Below, piece by piece: positions 22,754 to 28,372 of a stretch of 28,372 nt of DNA. A program made the position numbers and the translations under genes. The notes below the pieces were generated by a model. That model worked only from the letters and a program-made list of their open reading frames with translations. It was not told the DNA's origin and searched no databases. Numbering within the stretch: position 1 is the stretch's first letter; each line of letters starts with the position of its first letter. Location: NCBI GenBank assembly GCA_910586095.1, contig CAJUHQ010000035.1, positions 1 through 28,372 of the forward strand, written 5' to 3'. This DNA is from an uncultured Lachnospiraceae bacterium (GTDB taxonomy: Bacteria; Bacillota; Clostridia; Lachnospirales; Lachnospiraceae).

Positions 22754-24559
22754 CTAGCGCATCAGTGCATCCATTTCATCAATAAGACTGTCAAATAACT
22801 TTAAGGCATCTTCAATTGGTTTTTTGGTAGACATATCTACACCCGCATCTTTCAGTATTGATACAGGATCTTTGGAGCATCCAGCACTGAGAAATTGCTC
22901 TTTGTATGCTTTAACTGCGGGTTCACCCTCTTCTAGAATTTTTTGAGAGAGTGCAATTGCGGCAGAGAAACCAGTAGCATACTGATATACATAAAAATTA
23001 TAATAAAAGTGTGGAATACGTGCCCATTCTAAATCAATCTGTGCATCATGAATAATATCTTTACCAAAATATAGATCAATCAGGTCATGATAAACTTTGC
23101 AGGCTGTCTCTGCGTTGATGCTTTCTCCATTGATTATCATCTGACTCATTTTAAGTTCAAATTCGGCAAACATTGTCTGACGATAGAGAGTCGTGCGGAA
23201 TTGCTCAAGGAAGTAATTAATCAAATAAGCGCGCTCTTTTTTATCTGTAGTTTTTTGTAATAGATACTGCATTAACAAAGCTTCGTTACAGGTGGAAGCA
23301 ACTTCGGCTACAAAGATTACATAATCCGCGTTAATAACAGGTTGATTTTGGTTGGAGAAATAGGAGTGCAAAGCATGCCCCATCTCATGTGCTGTGGTGA
23401 ACTCACTATCTAAGTTGTTTTTGTAATTTAGAAGAATATAGGGATGAACACGGCATCCACTTGAATATGCGCCGCTACGTTTTCCGGTATTTTCATAGAT
23501 ATCAATCCAACGATTAGAAAATCCCTCATTCAGAAGATCTGTATAGTCTGTTCCGAGTACAGACAACGCTTCACAAATATTGGTTTTGGCTTCAGAAAAC
23601 GGAATGTTTCGTTCAGCATCTGCCACCATAGGTACATACAGATCATACATGTGCAATTCATCCACATTTAAAAGCTTTTTTCTCAGGCGTACATATTTGT
23701 ACATAGATTCCATGTTCTCATGAACTGCCTCTATCAGATTGTAATATACCTGAGGATCGACATGTGTGCTGTCGAGAGCAGCTTCAAGAGGGCTATTGTA
23801 TTTGCGCATTTTGGCAAAAAAGTGTAATTGTTTCATCTGAGCAGACAAAATAGCAGCAGAAGTGTTTTTATGGTGGGCATATGTTTTATATAAGGATTCA
23901 AAAGTAGCCTTTCTAACGTTTTTGTCATAATTATGAAGCAGTGGAATAAAACTAGCGTGAGTAACAGCATGTCGGTTTCCCTCAATATCTGTCACGGACT
24001 CAAAAGTTAAGTCTGCATCGTTGAGTAGAGAAAAGATATCATCTGGAGCCTGTGCTAGATCACCGGCAGCAGCGAGAATTTTTTCTTCGGCATTACTTAG
24101 AATATGCGCTTTTTTTCTGCGTATATCACTCAGATATCTTTTGTAATTTTCTAGTTTGGGCTGTTCGTTATAGAAAGTATTTAGTGTATCATCAGACAAA
24201 TCAAGAATTTCTGGCTCAGCAAATGACAATGCGGAGGAGATCGCAACATAGAGACTAGTAGTCTGATCCTTATAGCCTTGATAAGTCGTATTTTTGGTAT
24301 CTTCATCAGATTTTCTCATAGAGTAGTTTGCAAATTGGTCTATGAGAATCGTAAGTTCATCCTGAAGCTTTAGAAAGGCAAGAAGGTTATCTGCACTCTC
24401 GCCAAGTTTGCCCTGAAAAGTTTCAATTTGTGGAATTTTGCTTTTTATCTTCTCAAAATCACGTTTCCAGTCCTCATCTGTTGCATATAAATCTTCGATA
24501 GCCCATGTGTATTCTTTTGGCACATCTGCGCGTTTTTCGTAGCTTGTGATCGTACTCAT
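22754..24559 (-). CDS. pepF: Oligoendopeptidase F (M3 metallopeptidase)
   Basis: This 601-residue cytosolic zinc peptidase cleaves short oligopeptides. The catalytic motif HEMGH is at residues 391-395 (TTAHEMGHALHSYF), and the third ligand region follows in FVAEVASTCNEALLMQYLL. The N-terminal helical half (EYTWAIEDLYATDEDWKRDF, QDELTILIDQFANYSMRKSD) is standard for the family, and the length fits the usual 595-605. The start is ATG 24559, with GGAGG eight bases upstream on the minus strand; the in-frame TTG just before is not used. It stands alone, convergent with the DprA-like gene and divergent from addB. Nothing unusual is seen. Confidence 0.95.
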   Translation of the reverse strand: MSTITSYEKRADVPKEYTWAIEDLYATDEDWKRDFEKIKSKIPQIETFQGKLGESADNLLAFLKLQDELTILIDQFANYSMRKSDEDTKNTTYQGYKDQTTSLYVAISSALSFAEPEILDLSDDTLNTFYNEQPKLENYKRYLSDIRRKKAHILSNAEEKILAAAGDLAQAPDDIFSLLNDADLTFESVTDIEGNRHAVTHASFIPLLHNYDKNVRKATFESLYKTYAHHKNTSAAILSAQMKQLHFFAKMRKYNSPLEAALDSTHVDPQVYYNLIEAVHENMESMYKYVRLRKKLLNVDELHMYDLYVPMVADAERNIPFSEAKTNICEALSVLGTDYTDLLNEGFSNRWIDIYENTGKRSGAYSSGCRVHPYILLNYKNNLDSEFTTAHEMGHALHSYFSNQNQPVINADYVIFVAEVASTCNEALLMQYLLQKTTDKKERAYLINYFLEQFRTTLYRQTMFAEFELKMSQMIINGESINAETACKVYHDLIDLYFGKDIIHDAQIDLEWARIPHFYYNFYVYQYATGFSAAIALSQKILEEGEPAVKAYKEQFLSAGCSKDPVSILKDAGVDMSTKKPIEDALKLFDSLIDEMDALMR

Positions 24560-24562
24560 CAA

Positions 24563-24840
24563 AAAATCCTCCTATTGATTTGCCTTACATTAAGGATGGC
24601 ATTTTCGTTTAGAGCTGTTTGTGATCGAAAATGTACCATACTCCTATTTGGCAAGAATTTGTATCTATATTCTATCATTTTCGGTAGTATTATGCTAGAC
24701 TAAATTTAGTATTACTTGTTATGATAAGAGACATTTTTAAGAATGATGCAATTTTATATCACTATATTGAAGCGCTAAAAATAGTAGGGAGGATACGACG
24801 AATTTATTCGTTTTGATATTGACGGCAAGGGGGGATTAGG
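24563..24840. other. Divergent intergenic region of pepF and addB
   Basis: This 278-base AT-rich gap must hold promoters for both divergent genes. I find no well-spaced hexamer pair that I would defend. A small hairpin ACGAA-TTTA-TTCGT lies about 30 bases before addB, and AAGGGGGG is its ribosome site. Confidence 0.5.
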
Positions 24841-27800
24841 ATGGGATTAAAATTTTATATGGGGGCATCAGGCTCTGGAAAGAGTCACAGACTTTATGAA
24901 TATATAATCGAGGAATCATTGGCTCATCCACACACCAATTATTTGATTGTGGTGCCAGACCAGTTTACAATGCAAACACAGCTTGAAATGGTAAAAAGGC
25001 ATCCAAACAAAGGGATTATGAATATTGATGTGTTAAGTTTTGGCAGATTGTCCTACAGAATATTTGAGGAGGTTGGAGGCAATGACAAGCCAGTGCTTGA
25101 TGATACAGGCAAAAGCCTTGTGATTCGGCGCGTGGCTGCCAGTCTAGAAGAATCGCTGGGTGTGATGAAACATACAATTAGAAAGCCTGGTTATATCAGC
25201 GAAGTCAAATCGGCAATTTCAGAGTTTATGCAGTATGGTATTCATACAAAGGATGTAGAAACATTATCACAGTATGCTGCAAAAAGAGGTGCTCTTTCCT
25301 ATAAATTAAAAGATTTGCAAATCTTATATGAAGGATTTTTGGAGTACATCCATCAAAAGTATATTACAACAGAGGAGACATTGGATATCTTGCGCAATGT
25401 GCTCGGGAAATCTCAAGTGGTAAAAGGCAGTGTTGTTGTGTTTGATGGTTTTACAGGTTTTACTCCTGTACAAAATAAAGTGATACAAGAGTTGATGGTA
25501 CAGGCAGCAGAAGTACTGATTACGATCACAATAGATGTCCGCGAAAATCCTTATATTATGGATGGAGAACAGAAGCTTTTTCATTTGAGCAAGAAGACTA
25601 TACGTGATCTGGATAAACTATGTAAAGAGGCAGGAGTAAAGCGTGAAAAGGATGAGAAGATAGAGGAGAAGGTAGTTTATAGATATCGCAAAAATCCTGG
25701 GTTAGCACATCTTGAACGTGAAATTTTTCGTTATCCTTACAAGGTGTTTCAGGGTACGCAAGATAGTATTCATATATTTGAAGCTTCCAATCCAAAAGAA
25801 GAACTTCGGCAGGTGTGTTTAGAGATTCGCAGACTAGTGCGTGAAAAAAATTATTGTTATCGTGATATTGCTGTCATAACAGGAGATCTAGAGCGCTATG
25901 GATTTCTTGCGCGTGAGTTGTTTGGACGGTTTAATATTCCTATCTTTTTGGATCAAACCAATAAATTGGTGTTGAATCCTTTTATAGAATTTATTCGAAG
26001 TGCGCTTCTAGTTGTTTTACAGGAATATTCTTATGAAGCAGTGTTTCATTTTTTGCGCTGTGGCATGGCAGGCATTAGTCTAGAGGATACGGACCAGCTA
26101 GAAAACTATGTGATGACAATGGGAATCCGTGGCAAAAAAGCATGGAACAATAAATTTACCAGACGTATGAACAGGCAGGAAGAAGAAGCGCCTGAACTAG
26201 AACGGTTCAATGAGATTAGAGAGAAAATGATTGCGATGTTAGAACCTCTAATGATGAAAAAAGCGACGGGAGAGGCGTTTGTCAAGGCATTATATCAGTT
26301 TATTGTGAATGCATCCATAGAGGAACAACTTGCAGCGTACGAACAACAGTTTATCGAGCAGCAGGATTTGGTGCGCGCAAAGGAATATGCGCAGGTATAT
26401 CGGCTTGTGATGGAATTGCTAGAACAGATTTGTGCGCTTTTGGGGGATGAAGAGCTTACAATTAGAGAATTTGCAGATATTTTGGATGCAGGTTTTGCAG
26501 AGATCGAGGTAGGAACCATACCACAAACAGTAGACAAAATTATTATAGGTGATATTGAGAGAACGCGTCTTTGCGAGGTTAAGGTCTTGTTTTTTATGGG
26601 AGTAAATGACGGGATCATACCAAAGAGCGGTGGGGCTGGCGGTATTTTATCGGAAATTGATCGGGAATTTTTGCAAGAATCAGAGTATGAGCTTGCGCCT
26701 ACCCCTAGACAGCAGATGTATATACAAAGACTTTATTTGTATATGATGATGACAAAACCGACACAATTACTTTATTTATCATATGCAAAGGTAGACAATG
26801 AGGGAAAGGGTATCCGTCCAGCGTATCTAATCAATATGGTTTTAAAGATTTTTCCAACGATTCAGATTAGTCAACCACAACTGCGCCCAATAGAAGAGCA
26901 AATCGATTCTCCGCAGGACGCACTGTCGTATCTAGTGGAATTGTTACGACGCTATGCAGCAGAGACAATCGGGGATCAGAAGCAGTTGTTTCTTACGTTG
27001 TATGATACGTATGCTCAAGATAAAAAGTATGAATCGATATTGGAACAGATGAAACAAGCCGCCTTTTCATACTTGTCAGGTGCAGAACAAAATCGCCTGC
27101 CAAAAGAGCTTGCAAAACTATTATATGGTCAAGTACTCAAGAACAGCATAAGCAGGCTTGAGAAATTTGCCTCCTGTGCATATGCGCATTTTTTACAATA
27201 TGGTTTAAGTTTGGAGGAGCGTGATAAATATAATTTTGGCAGTGTAGATATGGGAAATATTTTTCACGTTGTGTTGGAGAAATTCTCTGAGAAAATAGGA
27301 GAGGAAGGCTATACTTGGTTTGACTTTCCAAAAGAATTAGGTGAGAAACTTGTAGGTGAATGTCTAGCAGATTATGCGGCTTCTTATGGAGAAACGGTGC
27401 TCTATAGCAACAAGCGCAATGAGTATATGATTACAAGGATGCATAGAATCTTAAATCGTACCATACAGACGTTGCAATATCAGATAAAAAAGGGAGCCTT
27501 TACCCCAGAAAATTTTGAACTTTCTTTTAGCATGGTTTCAGATCTCGACGCGGTTAATATTGCATTGTCACAAGAGGAACGTCTTCATTTGGTTGGGCGT
27601 ATAGACCGAGTGGATACTTGTAAGCAAGAAGATAAACTATATGTCAAGGTAATAGATTACAAGTCGGGAAATCGCAAATTTGATCTGGCAGCACTGTACT
27701 ATGGGCTACAATTGCAACTGGTGGTGTATATGAATGCAGCTATGGAAGTCCAGAAAAAGAAAAATCCTGAAACGCGCGTGCTTCCTGCTGCAATGCTCTA

Positions 27801-28347
27801 TTATCATGTGAGTGATCCTATGATGGAGACGGAAAAAGGGGAACCAGATCCAGAAGAGATTGCAGCGGCGATTTTAGAGGAACTCAAAATGACAGGAATG
27901 GTGAGTGATGATGAAGAAGTCATTAAACTGCTCGACAAGGACTTCACAACAAAGTCTACCATTATACCTGTAGCACGAAAAAAGGATGGTAGTTTTACAC
28001 AAACCTCCTCTGTTTTGTCCAACGAGGACTTTAGTATGGTGTCACACTTTGTAAACCACAAAATTAAAGAACTTGGGACCTCTATACTAGATGGTACAAT
28101 AGGATTGAATCCATATGAGCAAAAGGATTCCAATGCTTGTACATACTGTGTTTATAGTAGTGTGTGTGGATTTGACAAGAAATTAGGGGCCAAACTGGTT
28201 AGACATCTCGAAGAGTTGAACCAAGAATCAGCGATGGAGCGCATTAAGGAAAGTCTCAGTACATCAAAGGATACAGAAAATCAAGAGGAAGCTTCATGGC
28301 AAAATAGTCAACAGAGCAAGGAGCAATCTGGTGATATGTCAAGATGA
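24841..28347 (+). CDS. addB: AddB, helicase-nuclease subunit of AddAB
   Basis: This 1168-residue subunit of the AddAB complex processes double-strand DNA ends for recombination and also degrades foreign linear DNA. The N-terminal Walker A-like motif is G8-S15 (GASGSGKS), followed by YLIVVPDQFTMQTQLEMV and a helicase-like core that scans for Chi. The C-terminal nuclease has VIDYKSG (D939, K941) and GLQLQLVVYMNA. The iron-sulfur staple uses C779 (FASCAYAHFLQYGL) and C1100, C1103 and C1109 (ACTYCVYSSVCGF). All key residues are intact and the length matches AddB. ATG 24841 follows AAGGGGGG. A charged tail of about 50 residues follows the cluster. The addA gene is expected right after the window end but its start is not visible in the last 25 bases. 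Confidence 0.95.
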   Translation: MGLKFYMGASGSGKSHRLYEYIIEESLAHPHTNYLIVVPDQFTMQTQLEMVKRHPNKGIMNIDVLSFGRLSYRIFEEVGGNDKPVLDDTGKSLVIRRVAASLEESLGVMKHTIRKPGYISEVKSAISEFMQYGIHTKDVETLSQYAAKRGALSYKLKDLQILYEGFLEYIHQKYITTEETLDILRNVLGKSQVVKGSVVVFDGFTGFTPVQNKVIQELMVQAAEVLITITIDVRENPYIMDGEQKLFHLSKKTIRDLDKLCKEAGVKREKDEKIEEKVVYRYRKNPGLAHLEREIFRYPYKVFQGTQDSIHIFEASNPKEELRQVCLEIRRLVREKNYCYRDIAVITGDLERYGFLARELFGRFNIPIFLDQTNKLVLNPFIEFIRSALLVVLQEYSYEAVFHFLRCGMAGISLEDTDQLENYVMTMGIRGKKAWNNKFTRRMNRQEEEAPELERFNEIREKMIAMLEPLMMKKATGEAFVKALYQFIVNASIEEQLAAYEQQFIEQQDLVRAKEYAQVYRLVMELLEQICALLGDEELTIREFADILDAGFAEIEVGTIPQTVDKIIIGDIERTRLCEVKVLFFMGVNDGIIPKSGGAGGILSEIDREFLQESEYELAPTPRQQMYIQRLYLYMMMTKPTQLLYLSYAKVDNEGKGIRPAYLINMVLKIFPTIQISQPQLRPIEEQIDSPQDALSYLVELLRRYAAETIGDQKQLFLTLYDTYAQDKKYESILEQMKQAAFSYLSGAEQNRLPKELAKLLYGQVLKNSISRLEKFASCAYAHFLQYGLSLEERDKYNFGSVDMGNIFHVVLEKFSEKIGEEGYTWFDFPKELGEKLVGECLADYAASYGETVLYSNKRNEYMITRMHRILNRTIQTLQYQIKKGAFTPENFELSFSMVSDLDAVNIALSQEERLHLVGRIDRVDTCKQEDKLYVKVIDYKSGNRKFDLAALYYGLQLQLVVYMNAAMEVQKKKNPETRVLPAAMLYYHVSDPMMETEKGEPDPEEIAAAILEELKMTGMVSDDEEVIKLLDKDFTTKSTIIPVARKKDGSFTQTSSVLSNEDFSMVSHFVNHKIKELGTSILDGTIGLNPYEQKDSNACTYCVYSSVCGFDKKLGAKLVRHLEELNQESAMERIKESLSTSKDTENQEEASWQNSQQSKEQSGDMSR

Positions 28348-28372
28348 TTTTTGAAAAGATTTTGATATGTTT

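Noticed and set aside
28344..28372. Start of a gene overlapping the addB stop (ATGA)
   Set aside because: The visible residues (MIFEKILIC) do not resemble the AddA N-terminus and no ribosome site is apparent. The window ends before a decision is possible.

Overview
The window reads as chromosomal DNA of a low-GC anaerobic Clostridia member, most likely Lachnospiraceae. This is inferred from the gene content (DUF975 membrane protein, AddB, rubrerythrin under a PerR-type regulator, MalF/MalG-type sugar importer), strong AGGAGG ribosome sites and TTGACA/TATAAT-like promoters at 17-bp spacing. No tRNA, rRNA, CRISPR array, transposase or integrase was seen.

Layout. 1-3003: the end of a maltose-type ABC importer (solute-binding protein fragment, MalF, MalG), closed by a terminator. 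3052-5167: an accessory-looking stretch with its own promoter, a small pyrophosphatase-like gene broken by one frameshift, a protein with a formylglycine-generating-enzyme-like fold, and about 600 bases with no gene. 5168-8122: histidine phosphatase, a tandem run of four hairpin repeats, an unrecognised 101-residue protein, a Nudix hydrolase, a nested palindrome acting as a two-way terminator, and a convergent DUF975 membrane protein. 8123-10978: two more copies of the hairpin repeat, then tex. 11181-13681: an oxidative-stress operon with a perfect PerR/Fur box, a PerR-like regulator, and one long frame joining rubredoxin, glutamate-synthase-like FMN and rubrerythrin modules. 13686-13850: a possible small RNA. 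13964-17719: a single-chain restriction-modification-specificity enzyme. 17920-19923: an AAA+ ATPase resembling those of extracellular contractile injection systems, with no injection genes beside it. 19931-20800: an AraC regulator. 21044-22580: an HTH-Uma2 nuclease-fold protein overlapped by a short DprA-like protein. 22754-24559: oligoendopeptidase F (minus strand). 24841-28347: addB.

How they work together. The importer genes form one operon. The PerR-like regulator probably controls itself and the downstream peroxide-reducing protein through the palindrome at its promoter. The stretch from 13.9 to 22.6 kb carries four DNA-handling or ATPase genes typical of accessory or defence cargo, mixed with one ordinary regulator. 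The best candidates for new biology are the in-frame glutamate-synthase/rubrerythrin joint with its own internal ribosome site, the overlapping Uma2-DprA pair, the orphan injection-system-like ATPase, the repeated hairpin family and the promoter-to-terminator small-RNA candidate. All functional statements are inferred from sequence; no database search was possible.
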